In this document: positions 25,381 to 39,131 of the stretch, one piece after another | How positions within the stretch are numbered: the first letter of the stretch is position 1 | Layout of the letters: each line of letters opens with the position of its first letter | From: Trichopria drosophilae | Lineage: Eukaryota; Arthropoda; Insecta; Hymenoptera; Diapriidae | Length of the DNA: 64,000 nucleotides | Direction of reading: 5' to 3' | Assembly (NCBI GenBank): GCA_030407085.1 | Contig: CM059587.1 | Location: 105,855,501 to 105,919,500 of the forward strand | The notes under the pieces: model-generated | Database searches by the model: none | What the model saw: the letters and a program-made list of their open reading frames with translations, nothing else | What the model was told of the DNA's origin: nothing | Made by a program: the position numbers and the translations under genes

Positions 25381-25839
25381 AGAAAACGTGAGGTTGGAAG
25401 TTGCTTGGGTTTTTGCGATGATTTGTAAAAACCGCTGGTTTCCAACTTTTTAATTATTTTGTTACATATCTATTATGCAATGTTCCATATGCGCATGAGA
25501 ATTCTAAAAATTTCCTGAATCAAAAATAATTTGATGAACAGAACGTTAGAACTAACTTAATTCCAAACTTCAGCCTAATGCAAGCAGTACACTACCTACC
25601 TGATAATCCTGGAAACTGGACTTTACGTTTCGATTTTTTATTATGGGAATCATTATTTTCCAGAAATTTAGACGTAAAGTGTGTGTAAAGAAGTTGTACA
25701 ATACCCAAAATGAGAAATATTAACAATTTGTAAATAATAAATTTATCGAATGTGGGGAATTCATTTCCGACTTAGAATTGGACTGAATTTATGATGAGTC
25801 TAATTGAGTTCCTCCAGTCATTCTGTATTGGTTCCAAAT

Positions 25840-28665
25840 GTGTAAGTCCGATTAGGAAGTAGACATATGTTATTGGTCGTATGTGTAATTATTTCGATTA
25901 CTATTTCTCAAATTACATAAAACTAACATGGTTGTAAGCAATGTGTAGTCGAACGATGTTGTATGACTATTTAATTTGCAATCTGACAACAGACTTATGA
26001 ACTTTGAAACCCAAGAAACTCATCAATTCAAATTACTAATAATTCTAGTTAGTGTTTTCAACTTCTGATCATCAATTTATTTGCATATTATTAATCACAT
26101 TATGAATTACTAAGACAAAAGTCAGGAAATATGACTTGGGACTTGATATCGGAATTCGGTTCAAATAATTAGGCATAATATTAAACGCTTCTTGATTACC
26201 TTATTATTACAAACGCGAATTATTATCGGGTCAGTTTCCTGATACTGTTAGAGTGTAGTTTTATCGGACTAGCAGTTGGCCTTTGAATCGTACTTACTTG
26301 TTGCGTTCTACGAATTTATTTTTGCATCTTTCCAAACCGTGATTAATCAGAGGAAAGAACAATTTTCAAATCCCTTTGAAGCTTATTCGGTTTACATTTT
26401 TTGATAAAAGTCCAATTTTAAGTCCGAAAAATTCTGGTAATCTCTATGCACTTTAAGTCTGTATCATCGAACTTTCCATAAGGCCACTGTGGTGATACCT
26501 TCGGTGAAACATATCGGATGTACATTCAGGACATTGGTATTGTGTATCCTGTTAATACATACAATGCAAGTCCGAATGCTCGGACTTATTTCATAAACAT
26601 AACAATATTTTAATTGGTCTAAGACGTCCATCGGAGTAATATATTACGGTTTATGACAATGAATTGCACCATCCCTGTGTAAGTCAGGAATAAATAAAAG
26701 TTCATATTTTCTTGAATTTCTTGGCGAAAGGATACGCAAGTAGGTCAGGATCGCCTGCGGTTTGAACAGTTCCGGCACAACTTCCGTACCGATCAAATTA
26801 CGATCCAGCGCATAACGAGTTGCACTCGGTGACTTACATTAGTCAGAACAGCTGGGAATCCTCAGGATTCCGCAACCGACACGCGCGTCGATCGTCTCGT
26901 CAATGAAATTCCAGAATTTTCAGATGAATCATTATCGGACTATTTGTATCGCGTGCTCGACATCGATTTTATTTACGGCTCGAACTGCAATTGATACTGT
27001 TTCACTTTACGAGAATTTCATTGACGTCCATCCATCCGCTTTCGATCTTCAGAAGTCAAGATCAATTAGCTTAGCATTTCTGTTCCGTGCGTAACCTATA
27101 CAGGATCTTTGAAAATTTCTCAACGAACTGGTTCATTAAAATGTGAACAATAACTTTTCTGACAATTTCCCTGACATCCTGCATATCTTACGTATGCCCA
27201 TAAATATATGCATTTCATGAATTTATCTCGCCCGCATAAGATATAAACATACGAAATATCGATATCGATCTGGTAGATTTCGAAATTACGTAATCGGCTT
27301 GGAATACTCGAGATTTAGGTACTGCAAGGTTGTCACCATTCGATATATTTTCCGTCGTCTCAAATCGACAACAGATTTGCTAATAGCGAGTTTGCATAAT
27401 AATATCGCTTGATCAAACCAGAAATTGGACGTCTGGTACTGACCGGGTACTGAAAGACACCCGTGGCGTGTCGTGACCGAGTAGATCCGCCCAATGAAAA
27501 CTCCTTTCATATTTTCACTACTCAATTACCGCAGAACGCCCGAGAGAGTCATTTTATATAACTCCGAACCTGAGGGTTTCATAATAACCAACCAGGGTTA
27601 CCTACGAGTGAGAAACAGAATGCGCACGCATCGCGGGAAACCAGGTGCCGCTCGCTCTAATTTTGGACAATTCTTTTGTAACGAGTACGAACAGAATGCC
27701 GGGAGTGCACTTGTACTTTAAGACACTTGGGGTATATGAAACCATGACTTGTACCTTTTGACTTCACTAATAAGTCTGGTATTATTGTAGCCTCATTATG
27801 TCACCATATAAGTCCGATTGACAATTGACAGTTTTATTTTTTAACTAATAGAGTACATAATGCTGAGTAATAAATAAATAACCTATTAGCAGAATATATC
27901 AGTTGAATTTTTTGGACTTATAATATATATGATATTGATTATAAAATCAATATTGGACTTATGTCAACGATACAGACTAAGTTCCAGCAGACTTGCCACA
28001 CAAATAGAGTAAAAAAAAATAAAAATCCAATTCTGAATCAGACTATGATTTTTAATTGTCAAAGTACGTTTTCCATTAAATCGATTGTCAGGAATTGTTT
28101 AACGCAGATCGAAAGTCTGATACATCCAAAATGCTATTAACTAATTTCTTATAATAGTATGTAAATAACTTTTGATATTGCCTTCTACTACAGAAAAGTC
28201 AAGATTTTAATAATTTTTATACTCCAATAATTTGATGTTCTTTATCGGACTTTCGGAAGATTCGATACCAATAAGTCTTTAACGTGTTTTAGTTACAATG
28301 TAGACCCAAATCAGAGATGTGAACTTATGAAATAGCAAATTTGAAGCCAAATTGTTACTCAGCCTCTATCAATATATGTTATTCATGTAACCATAATTAT
28401 TTTCGGACTTATTAATCAGACTTGTAAGATACAATGACGTACAAAATAAGAAAAATCAAGCATGTTAAAGATTACTAATTTCTAATGAAAGGAGAAAAAC
28501 TCTTGTTAATATGTAGGAGTTCATAGTGCAAGTCCGATAAGTATTATTATGCAATTATAAGTCCTAAGCTGCATTAATAATATTCATTATTTTCCTAAAT
28601 ATCAAATAATATATTTCAAAATTAAAAATGGACCGTAAGTCAGATGCTAAGTCCGACAACTTAGC
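25840..28665. repeat. AAGTCCGA / TCGGACTT motif domain
   Basis: The eight-base word AAGTCCGA, its complement and one-base variants recur about 17 times, on both strands and without fixed spacing (about 25843, 26132, 26267, 26421, 26568, 26580, 26936, 27797, 27914, 27954, 28111, 28247, 28404, 28532, 28558, 28635, 28650). At 26568-26587 the two orientations face each other around ATGC as a perfect palindrome. I saw no such enrichment outside this interval. Confidence 0.65.
26730..27100. other. CpG-richer patch with inverted repeats
   Basis: It contains GGAATCC-TCA-GGATTCC (26855-26871) and a 13-base inverted pair GTCAATGAAATTC / GAATTTCATTGAC (about 26899 and 27013). No coding evidence. Confidence 0.35.
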
Positions 28666-29099
28666 TTTTGCAATTTAATTGGTGTTTCTATTTTCACAGT
28701 TCTTAATTGCTGGTATTTCAATTCTGTTTTTGTAAAGTGTAACAAATCTTGATCATTTTGTATAAAACAAGACGTTTTGGTTGATTAATTTATTTCGTAG
28801 CAGAGCGTCGTATTATAAAGATTTCATTATTTTAATGAAATTAAAGAATTAGTTAAGCACCGTTTTTCACTCAAGATTTATTTCTAAATTCCATTGAAAT
28901 CATAAATTTTGGAAATACCCTGTATATAACATACACTAACGATGTATTATATACGTGCCCATTAGAAATGGCGCATTATTTATTACATTAGACGTTTACA
29001 TAATTGGTACCAGGCTTATATTAAGTACTCTACATATTATTATACATATTTCTCAAGTACTTTATATAATATATATATTTTAATTAAAAACTAATGAAA

Positions 29100-29470
29100 A
29101 GCGAACGTAATCGGCGATTTTAGATCGTGCCCCGTCCGTTTCCGAAAGTGTCGTTCAAAACGCCGACGTAAAATGATAAATGGAGCGAAATTGTGAATAG
29201 GTTTGGCGTTACATAAAATGGCCGGATCTCATTGGCCGGAATCTAAATTAAAATGAGAGAGAAGAAAGAACCGCACGCGCCGGTGAAAGAGAGAACCACG
29301 TCGTGACTCGTCACTTTGTCGTGTCTGTTTTCAACGATCGGAAAAATGGTCGTTTTCAATCGTGCGGTCTCTTTTGAAAATGTTAATAATCGACGTCGCG
29401 AAAGTTTCCAGCGAACATAATCGGTGAGCGACAAAGTGAAACCCGGAAAATTGCTCTGACTTACTTTGTT
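29100..29470. other. CpG-richer patch
   Basis: It separates the AAGTCCGA domain from the TTCAAACATTTTG domain. A minus-strand frame of 80 codons (29243-29485) has no recognisable domain. Confidence 0.3.
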
Positions 29471-29739
29471 TAAATTGCTTAGCATTATTGCATGCTTAAG
29501 TACTCTCGTGCATGTTCGTCATGAATAGTCGGTAACTTACTCCGAATTACTTAGGGGATAGTATATAAGTCGTGTTTAAAATGAACGAGTTATGTTGCTA
29601 CCTCATTTTGTCTTAATTAATCACACCGATTAGTAAAATTAGGCTGATTAAATGGTAATCACCGTTACATCTTCAATTAGGTTCGAACAAGAATTACGCC
29701 ATGACATTACTTATGACAAATGAAAGTTTATTCGAATGT

Positions 29740-32700
29740 GTGGGTTAAAGAATTTGTTCAATGTGCTGAACAATTTGGTTTTATTGTATTAGACATTCAA
29801 AAATTTATCAAATTAATGGAAAATATCTTGTTTGAGCAATTTTACGTATTTTTATTCATGTTGCATGTTCAAACCATTTATTCAAAATTGTGTTCAAATT
29901 CTTTGTTCAAAAATGTTCGTCTGCATGTTCCCCATATTTCTTTGAACTCTTTCTTAGAAATGTTCAAATAAAGATTTTCGACAATTGTCTCCATTTATTT
30001 GAGAGTTATGTTTTGAACATTTCTTGTTCATTGTTTTTGTTCGCATCTTTTGTTCCAATATTCCTTTGTTCTTTTATGCTTCGTTTAAAACTCATCATTT
30101 TATCCAACATTTTTGTTCGCTTTTTTTATTGCGAACATTTTTTGCGTTTATTTTGTGTTCTAATTATTTTATACTGAAAATATACAAAATTATTCCAATC
30201 AATATTTTGTTCAAACATTTTGTTTAGGGCGTTTTATAGTTTAGTTCCAGTATTTTCTTGAATACTCAATTTAAGATTTTTGTTGCTCTTTTCGTGGAAA
30301 ATGTTTGGAAGTTTTATTCAACATTTTATTTTCGGATATGTTCGCTGGACGTTAATTTTGTAATTCGGTGTTTAATTAATATGTTCATTTTATTTTTGGG
30401 TTCAACAGAAAACATTTAGTCCATCATTGTGTATCTGGTTCCGCGTGTGTTGAAATGTTTGAATATTTGTTCAGCCCTCTAATTAAATATACTTTGCTGC
30501 ATAATTTTGTTCAAACATTTTCTTAAAAAAGTTATAATTTTATTCAGCGTTTATTAATAACTATTGTTTCCAAATTCCTTTCCATATTTTTGTTTATTAT
30601 CGTCATGCGGGACTTTTGTTCGAATGTTTTTATTTGCTTTTGTTCGCTTGTTCAAATATTTATTTATCCTTATTTTATATTGTCATCAAATACATTCTTA
30701 CAATGGCTTGTTTTAATGTTCTTATGCACATTATTTGTTCAAATCGTACGATTAAAAATTCCGTTAAGCAAGTACTGTTTTTTGTTCGGTTGTTTTGTTC
30801 CAAAGTTTTACTTGTTTTTATCATTTATTCCTTTGGTTTCGATAGTATATTTGACATTTTAAGGTTAATTGTTCCATTAAAACGTTTTCTGTTATTCGCT
30901 TGCTATTTGTTTTGTTATGGAAAGAATTTGTTCAGAACTTTTGTTCAATTGTTCCTTTGAAGATGCATTGTACAGTTTTTCTGATTAACGCGATCGTATC
31001 AACAGTGAATAATGCTTCAAGTCAAAATATTTTGTTAAAATATTTAATTCTACTTTATTTATTCAAACACATTATTCGGCTTGTTCGATCGTTTTTGTTT
31101 GAACATTTTTTTACGATTTTCTTTTAAAATACTTGTTCATTCTATTTATACAAAATGTGTGTTGTGGAGTTGCATTTTTAAAGTTCTTGATAATCTTTTG
31201 GTTCAAAATTTTGTTCACAAAAAATTCTCAGATTTTCAGTGTTTTAAAAACAATCGATGATCTCTACTGGTCAAATATTTGTTCATATTTGAATTTGAAT
31301 TTTCTCCGCGATGCGTTACATGGACTTTAGAACATTGTTCAAAGGGAAGGGAATTTGACCCTGAGGTCGAATGCATTTGACATTTTTAGAAAAATTCGAT
31401 GTTGTTTTATCGATTTTCATTAGTTGCCTTGTTTGAACATTAATTCAGAAATTTACTTAAAGTATAGTCATGTTCGGAACAACACTGACAACGTCGGCGT
31501 TCAATTTATAACGTCCACTTAGCGTTTACCACAATAATTGAATATCACAATCGAGCGAATTCCAAAATTCCTACCTGCACGAAACCTTTTCTTGTCGCAG
31601 CAAAAAGGTACCGATCCATCATCGGTAAGCGACTGCGCGCGAAACCCGCAGTTTCCTGTATTGAAAATCCGATAAAATCGCTGATTAAAGAAACCGAACT
31701 CTCGCAGCTCCAGAAAGGCCGTAAGTATTTATTATTAAAACAGCGATATATCATGCACGTGCGCATTATGCGGCGTATGCGAAATGCCGCGTATCCTTTC
31801 TCTTCTCGATTAAACTTGAGTGCGCGCGTACCAGGTACACGTTGGTACAATCTGTTTACCAGGTAACACGCCTCGAGCGCGAAGAAAAATACCCGAATCG
31901 AATATGATCACTTATGCGACCTCGTGTGCGTGCATGAATTTTTTTTGTCAAATAAAAAATGAGTTCTTTCGTGCCAGATTTATTTATGCATTTTTTCATA
32001 CGGGTTTGTTCATATTTTATTTTTAGTTTATGACTTTTTCCGTTTGGTGTCGTTATTCAAACATTTTTATTTGACAGAATGGACTCCCGAATGCGATTCA
32101 TGGACTTGATAAATGTTGCTTTCAACTTTCAACATTTTGCTTGGACGCATTGTCCAAAACTTATCGTGCATTCATAACCTTAAGAGGATTTAACGAAGTT
32201 TTAATATTACACAATTTTCAATTATGAATTGGTTAAGAATCTTGATCAAACATATTTATTAGCGATGACGTTACGTGGTTTCGAATTAATTTTTAAAATA
32301 ACAATAGTTTGAATGGTTATGTTTGACGTAATATTTCTTTTGACCAATACGCCATCTTTAATTTAAAAAAAAAATTGTTCAAACATTTTCTTGAACATTT
32401 TACTTAAACATTTAGATGAACATATTTCAACATTTGTCTTTAACATATTTTTTAGATATCTGAACATATTGTTCAAATATTTTGTTAGAACATTTTTAAA
32501 AATAGTTACATGAATTTAAGTCAACATTTTGTTTCTATAGTTTGTTGGAATAGATTGTTTGTTTAACATTATCTTTAAATACTGTACACAAATATTTTGT
32601 TTGTAGTTGTTATTTGAATATTTTACTTGAACCATTTGTATGAACATATTGTTGAAATGTTGTGTTTGAAACTTTTGCTTGAACATTTTTGTTTAGATGT

Positions 32701-33320
32701 TTTGTGTGAACATATTACTGCAATGTTTTAGTTGACCTTTTTCCATGTATGTTTTGTTTGAACATTTGGCTTGAACATTTCTTTTAGACATGTGAACATC
32801 TTGTTGAAGTTTTTGTTTCACATTATTTGTTTGATCGACAATTTTTTCAAAATATTTTGTTGTGCCTTTTGTTTGAATATTTTGCTTGAACATTTTTGTT
32901 GAGATATATGAACATGTGTTTGAAATTTTGTTTTGAACACATTTTTTCTTGAACCTCTTATACTAGCCTTTTTTAATTATATAGTATGTACCTTTTGTTT
33001 CATACTATTAGTTTTGTTCGAACATAATTTGTTACATGAATTTAACTGAACATTGTTACTGTATGCTATTTGAACATACAGATTGTTTCGAATTATTTTA
33101 AACTATTTGTTTAAACATTTTGCTTGAACATTTTGTTGGAATGCTTTGTTGAAATGTTTTGTTTGAACATTTTTCTTGAATGTTTTGTGTGAATATATTG
33201 TTAAAATGATTTGTTTGAACATTTTTCTTGAACGTTTTGGTGAAATTTTTTGTTTGAACATTTTTGTTGGATATTTTATTGAGATTTTTTGCGTGAACAT
33301 ATTCAATCATCTTATCCGAA
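29740..33320 (+). repeat. TTCAAACATTTTG / TTTGAACATTTTG motif domain, main block
   Basis: From 29.74 to 31.48 kb the words TTGTTCAAA, TTGTTCG and AACATTTT recur every 30-100 bases. From 32.37 to 33.32 kb they tighten into an almost continuous array of TTTGAACATTTTG units, roughly every 20-25 bases. Phe/Leu/Ile frames on the + strand and Lys/Asn frames on the - strand come from this composition. A CpG-richer patch (31.54-31.93 kb) splits the block. Confidence 0.8.
31540..31930. other. CpG-richer patch inside the TTCAAACATTTTG domain
   Basis: It is free of the surrounding motif, with CG-containing text and repeated ACCAGGTA words (about 31829, 31858). A minus-strand frame (31545-31850) is unrecognised. 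Confidence 0.3.
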
Positions 33321-34179
33321 TATAACTGTCATTAATTCATTGATCATAAATATTAATCTCAATATATTTCAATGATTCTGCTTCTTTGGGAATTTCAATA
33401 TAATAAATCACATTTTATTCCTTTCATTTATTTGAATAAAAATTATCATATCGTGTTATTTATAATCATTCGCACATACAACGCTGAAATAAAAATCATA
33501 AAAAGAGCAAGAAACTTGTTTACGTGATTTAAAATCAAGTATTTCGTATATGCGTCAAGAAATGCAAAGGAAAAATTCAATTTTTTAAAGCAAAAGCGAA
33601 CTCGAGGTTTCGGTGTATGATTTCTGTAAACAAGTTACTGACAATCAAAAAATATCGTATCGTTTTGACCGATTTTACCTAGTCCACTCACAATGTAAAC
33701 TGGTTGAACAAGTTTAATTTGGATCGGATTATGAAATGAAAGACACGTCGTCGTGCACATGTATGACATAATTTTACGAATGCACCCAATACGTTCTTTG
33801 CGCTTTCGTTTCATTTTGAAATTATTGCAACAACTTATTTTTTCACATTTTTATTATTTGATTTTTCTACCGTTTTGTCGACTTTTACTGGAGTTGATCT
33901 TAAATTGGTTTTCTCATTATTTTTAATCATGTAAATCCTAACCCTTTTCTAAATTCAATTTTTTATTTCGTGCATTTAATAAGGCTTGTTATTGTTCTAT
34001 CAACGCTTTTTATTTGAAATATTTGTTATATCTAAACCATTTAAGATAATGCTCAACAATATTCAGAGCAAACATTACGAGGTAACATTTCTATTAATAT
34101 TGTCATGTTAATGTACTGTTGTTTATTGTCGCTTAATTTGACTAGGAAATATTTATTTCGACGTTTTCACGAACCAATA

Positions 34180-35110
34180 AGTTCGAACCTGTTCTTGGAA
34201 CATTTTCTTTGAACATTTTGTACGAATCTTTTATATTCGAAACATTTTTTTATTAGTCCTTTACGGTGACTGGTTTTTTATCTTTGGAGGTTTCAGTCAT
34301 TTGTTCAGACGTTGCGTTGAAACAAAATTGGTTCATATCAATAAATATTTGTAGTTTACTGACAATTTCGATTATTGTTTACTTTGAACGATTATGTCTT
34401 TACAAGTTTCGTCGAAACATGTTGTTCGAACAATTGGTTCGAATGTCTTTTCAAAACATGTCATACTGTTCGATTATTAGAATGTTCCAGTGATTTCTGT
34501 ATTCAAATTGGTTCGATCCTTTCACTAAACATTTGACCCGAAGATTTTCTTGAAACAAATTATTCCAAATCTTTATTAGTCTAAATGTTTCATATTACAC
34601 GTTTACTGAAAAGTTTTATGATTATTTCGATGGTGATCAATGAACTTTGATACAAGTGTTTCATGAAAATATATTGTTCGAAAATTTTACTTGAACAAAT
34701 TTCATTTGAAATATTGGTGCATAGATATTGCAAACTTCAGATGTTGCTTCCATTTATTTCTTAGTTAAATTTATAGTTTCGGTGTTATGATGATTTGTTA
34801 TAACACCAAAACTATAAATTTTATTTTTCAATCCTCGATACTAATTAAAAAAAATGTTTAATAATGCATTCCTTAGTATATTTTGCTTGAAAAATGTTCT
34901 TCGAACAATTGATTAGAAAAACTCACATTAAACATTTCATATTGCTTGTTTCAGGAGTTTTTATAACAATTTGTTCCATTAATCGGAAAGTCATATTCAG
35001 CACAGTTTCATTGTTCTCCAAATACATATAGTTTTAAAAATTGGTTCGATGGCTCTTTAAAAACATTTCAAGACATTCTTAGAAAATATTGTTCAAATTT
35101 CACGACCGCA
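34180..35110 (+). repeat. Motif domain continuation, variant GGTTCGAA / CGAACAATTGG
   Basis: The neighbouring word reappears in a variant form (GTTCGAACAATTGGTTCGAA near 34422, plus GAACATTTT, GAAACATTT). This suggests a related but separately diverged repeat. Confidence 0.55.
34767..34821. repeat. Near-perfect 22-base stem hairpin
   Basis: 34767-34788 and 34800-34821 are complementary apart from one mismatch, around an 11-base loop. The core is GGTGTTAT / ATAACACC. The size is like a small precursor hairpin, but the AT-rich stem makes a MITE remnant equally likely. Confidence 0.7.
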
Positions 35111-35229
35111 CACATTGTGTACGAGATTCTCCGAATAGTTTCGTCCTAACTTTTATTTCCAACATCTTTTTAACATTTAATTGTGCCTTTCGAAACAATT
35201 AACGTACCTGAAAGAATTCATCTAGAAAT

Positions 35230-35560
35230 TCCCCTCATTAATCAGAAAAAGTCGATTCCAAAAAATGACGCAACGTAAATCGATCGCAATCATCAAGAAA
35301 TCTTAGCGTTGCGTCAAAACCGCACGTCTGCTCGTCGATCGAGTTGAATTTGGTATAGAAACTCTCTGACTTCCGGTTTGACGAGTTACTTTTTTTTAAT
35401 CCAATCTTGAGCACTTCGTAATAACATAGCGATCCGGAAGTGCCAACATACGTAACATCAGGAGAGAAGGAAATAGTCAAGCGCACCCCGATAAGTGCAA
35501 AACAGCCGCGGGCTTCCTTCGATTTACAGTCGGTTAGGAAGGATACGCTACGATAATAAT
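35230..35560. other. CpG-richer patch
   Basis: It interrupts the motif domain. A minus-strand frame (35238-35486) is unrecognised. Confidence 0.3.
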
Positions 35561-35859
35561 TAGTGGGCTGCGAATTGATGTTAAATTTTATTGGCTGAAA
35601 TTACTGTACTCTAAGGTAAATCGTCGATTTATTCAAGAACATGAAACCTGAGCGTAATCGCCGAATACCGTCTTGTTATCGACTCGTGTTATGCTTTTTT
35701 TTTCGTAAAGTTAGTGATTAACAGTGTTTGCGTTTTTTGAGAAAATTTTTAACATTTTATTTTCGATACTTGTGAACATATATTCCTCCTATATCGTCTG
35801 TTGTGAATAATTAACGCCTCTAATAAATTTCATTCTTGTAATCTTTTGCATTTTGGTAA

Positions 35860-36670
35860 GTCATTTTAACAACATTTTTTGTTTGAACACGAACATGTTC
35901 TCGTATTGTTCTCAAACATGTTGTTCCAAGTCATTTTGAGATTTGAAATAATTTCTCAATTTATTTCCTTTACTCTATTTGTTCAATGTAGTTTGTTCAA
36001 ATACTTCACTAAAAGTGTTCGAATTTAGCACAGTTTGAAGGACTTTTCAAGTATATTTAGTGTCAGCTGCTGTTCTTGATAATGTTTGTTTGGGTTTCAG
36101 ACTTTATCATGTATTGCAAATAGTTGTTCATAATGTTTGAACATTTCTGTCAATGTTCTTTGTGTTTCTTTGCGTTTCAGATGAAGGATTATGTATTTAG
36201 TTCTTTCACTTGTTTAAGTTGAATTTTATGTATGAACCCTTTGTTCAATGTTCATGCAGAACATTTTGTTGGACTTTTGATGCTTTTCTTTTTAAAAACT
36301 AGGTTGTTCTCATTTTGAGTCAGGACTGTATAGTTGACAGATTGTATTCTAAATTCATTTTTCGATATTATAATTTACACATTTTTTTGGATTCATTGAA
36401 GTTTGTTCAAACATTTACAATATTTGGGTGTCAAATATAATTCAGTTCTTGAAGAAATAATTCGATCAGTTGTCTGTTCAAATTTGTGTTCCATTTCCAA
36501 AAATAATTTTCAGTCGTTGTTATTAAACTTTCTGAACCCATAACATTTTTAAAATTTACGCTTTGTTCGGACGTTACATTTACTTTTTTGTTCATACACT
36601 TTGTTCAAACATTTTGTTCAAACTTCATGTTCCAACAATTTGTTGAACTTCTTAGTTCAAACAAGCGGAA
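35860..36670 (+). repeat. TTCAAACATTTTG motif domain, second block
   Basis: It contains GTTTGAACACGAACATG (35880) and the tight run TTTGTTCAAACATTTTGTTC near 36600. It is bounded by CpG-richer text on both sides. Confidence 0.65.
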
Positions 36671-37119
36671 TATTGTTACGGAATTGACATGATTAATATA
36701 TTTTAAGTATGTAGCGACTTTACAAAAAAATATTACAAGCAATTTGGCTCAGGAAAGTTCACTTAAGTTTTAATTGAACATCACACTTCACCGATCAAAT
36801 TGGATTTTCATAGAATTCATTAAACCTCGGTGAAAGCCCAACATTGTGCTCTGCAACACAAGTTTAATGACCATCTTAAACAATAAATTCCAGCGCTATC
36901 CATACATATTTATAAAACTTACATAAAAACCGTCTATATAATGAGTACGGAATCTCATAATGCTCGGCATCACCTTTCAACACGGCATTGCAATTGTTCC
37001 AATCAAATTTCTAGATACTAACGATCCTAATCGTCGTTTGTTGCCAAATGCCTGACAAAGAAACCGACACTTTACGCACATCCTCGAAAACATGGAATTC
37101 GGATTTACATAATTCGCTT

Positions 37120-37205
37120 ACATAAAATGAGAATCGGAAAAAATGCGAGTCGGTTACGAATTGTAAGAAATTCCTCGCGATCGATGTTCGTAACGATGAA
37201 AATTC
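37120..37205 (+). repeat. Island duplication, copy 1
   Basis: The text around 37160-37205 (AAGAAATTCC then GATCGATGTTCGTAACGATG and AAAATTC) recurs at 38284-38325 with about three changes in 42 bases. The region 36960-37330 is CpG-richer than its surroundings. Confidence 0.7.
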
Positions 37206-37489
37206 AACTCGAATTTCCCAACTTCCAACTCGTTAAAAAGCCTCATCGTTTCATATTTTTCGAAGGAATTGTGTAAAGTTGTGGCTCGGAATAAAAAACT
37301 ACACCGTTTTGGCAATTAATTCCGGTCGCTTTGTACTGGCAAAAATGTCGCACGATATTTTGAAATGCTATCGTTGAAAATATTTCGAAAACTTGTCAAG
37401 ATTACCGGTTATAACTTTTAAACTAATCTAAAAATGATTACAACATTTTCTTAAAGTAGTTGCAAAAAAATATCGTTCTACTTGTCGTG

Positions 37490-38130
37490 TTAAAAAGTTT
37501 TGTTCGAATGTTGCACATAAACATTGCCTATAAATGGTTTATTCTAATACAGATTGTTTACAATTTTTTTTTCAAAATTTCGTGATTGTACATGTTCCAC
37601 GGTTGAAATGTACACGTGTAAATCATTACCTACTTTTAAATGGAGACCTTATGTTCAAACATTTAGATGAATAATTTTTCGTACAAATTTGTTCATTGAA
37701 CATTTTTTGAAAATATTCAATCATCATTGTTCTAACACTGAAATCTATCAAACGATTTGTTTCAACATTATTATAATATTTTCTGTATATTCTTTCTGCA
37801 GACATTTGACATTTTATATTTACAAACTTGGTCAGTGGGGGATCAAAATAATATTCGATTTAAACCATATGTTCTAAATTTTTGTAAAAAGTCCTGTTGT
37901 TAAATGTTCTGAATTTCCTAGATTTAGAAAAAAAATGTTCGATTATATTTATGTTTATGATGTATATTATGTTGTTCAAAAGCTTTTGAACAATTTTTTA
38001 TACAGTTGTTAATTGAACAAAAGTTAACATCTTTCAAATTTTCTTGGAAATAGTAAATGTAGTTGTTCCAAAAATTTGTTCAAAATGAAGGTGATAGTTT
38101 TTTTGGAAATTTTTGTTCAAAATGAACCAA
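37490..38130 (+). repeat. TTCAAACATTTTG motif domain, third block
   Basis: Sparse copies (e.g. GTTCAAACATTT at 37650, TTTGTTCAAAATGAA at 38077 and 38112). The last two are direct repeats 36 bases apart. Confidence 0.55.
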
Positions 38131-38239
38131 CCAAACATCGATTCCATTTTTTGTAAGTACCATCGACACGTATTTTTCAAAGTGACTTTCGCTCGCAACT
38201 TCTCCTCACGCGATACGTTTTACAACGCGCTTCGCTCCC

Positions 38240-38325
38240 ATAAATCGCGAAGTATAAAAAACGACTGGCGTCAATTGCAAATCATAAGAAATTCCTGGCA
38301 ATCGATGTTCGTAACGATGAAAATT
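38240..38325 (+). repeat. Island duplication, copy 2
   Basis: Second copy, 1.12 kb from the first and in the same orientation, within a CpG-richer patch (38150-38560). Both copies sit beside blocks of the TTCAAACATTTTG domain. Minus frame 38206-38604 is unrecognised. Confidence 0.7.
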
Positions 38326-39004
38326 CCGTTCGCGTTTCTTAAGGCGCAACGTTAAATTACGCGACTTAAGCCAAAACTTCGTTAATTCTCGGCTTTTGAA
38401 TTTATCGCACCCGAAGGCCGCGAATCCGTGCGCATGCGCATCGACGAAAATTAGTATGTTCGATTCAATTAAATACCGTTTCGCACATGTTCCGCCATAC
38501 GTAACGGGGATTTTGGACGGGTCTAATTTACCCCTCGTGGCGTCGCTTTTGACGCTTCGGGAGACCTGGTAACAAAAAGGAATAAATATGTGGATTCTTG
38601 CCATTTTTTTGTACCGGTTCTGAAAATTAATTAGTATTGAATGGGTTACGATTATACTAATTGAAACGGTAGAATAAAAAAATTAGACCCAATAAAACTG
38701 AAATACTGTAAATATACGAACTGTTTTTAATAAAATAGAAAAACATAAATATGTTATAAGAATTGTGCTTTTTAATATTTTTATAGAAAACAGTAATTTT
38801 TTGGAAATTTAATATTAGGTATAGTAAATAAATGTAACATTTTTTTATGTCTTATAGTTCTACATTATATATAGATAAGGTGTTAAATCAGGCATCAGAA
38901 ATTGCTAACATTCAGTTTAATTCGTTTGTTTATGTGTTTCATTGAATACAATTACTTTTGTTCGGGGAGTTGACTTATTCTGTTTCGAACATTTATATAT
39001 AGAA

Positions 39005-39100
39005 TGCTCCTCCCACTAGTGAACAGTTACTCGTGGCAAGTCTGCTCTCCGACTAGTGACACCCCCTCCCTTACAAGCCTTCTCCCACTATTGATGCATG
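39005..39100 (+). repeat. Three short direct repeats of CTCCCACTAGTGA
   Basis: Copies begin near 39008, 39045 and 39081, a period of about 36 bases. They lie just upstream of the reverse CTCF-like site. Confidence 0.5.
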
Positions 39101-39131
39101 TTCTCAAAATCTGACACACCGAACACAGCAG

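Noticed and set aside
29720..31330. Series of Phe/Leu-rich + strand frames resembling membrane proteins
   Set aside because: Hydrophobicity comes from T-rich TTCAAACATTTTG repeats; overlapping frames and no recognisable family or splice structure.
32693..33310. Lys/Asn/Gln-rich minus frames with repeated 'QTK' text
   Set aside because: Direct translation of the tight motif array in more than one frame.
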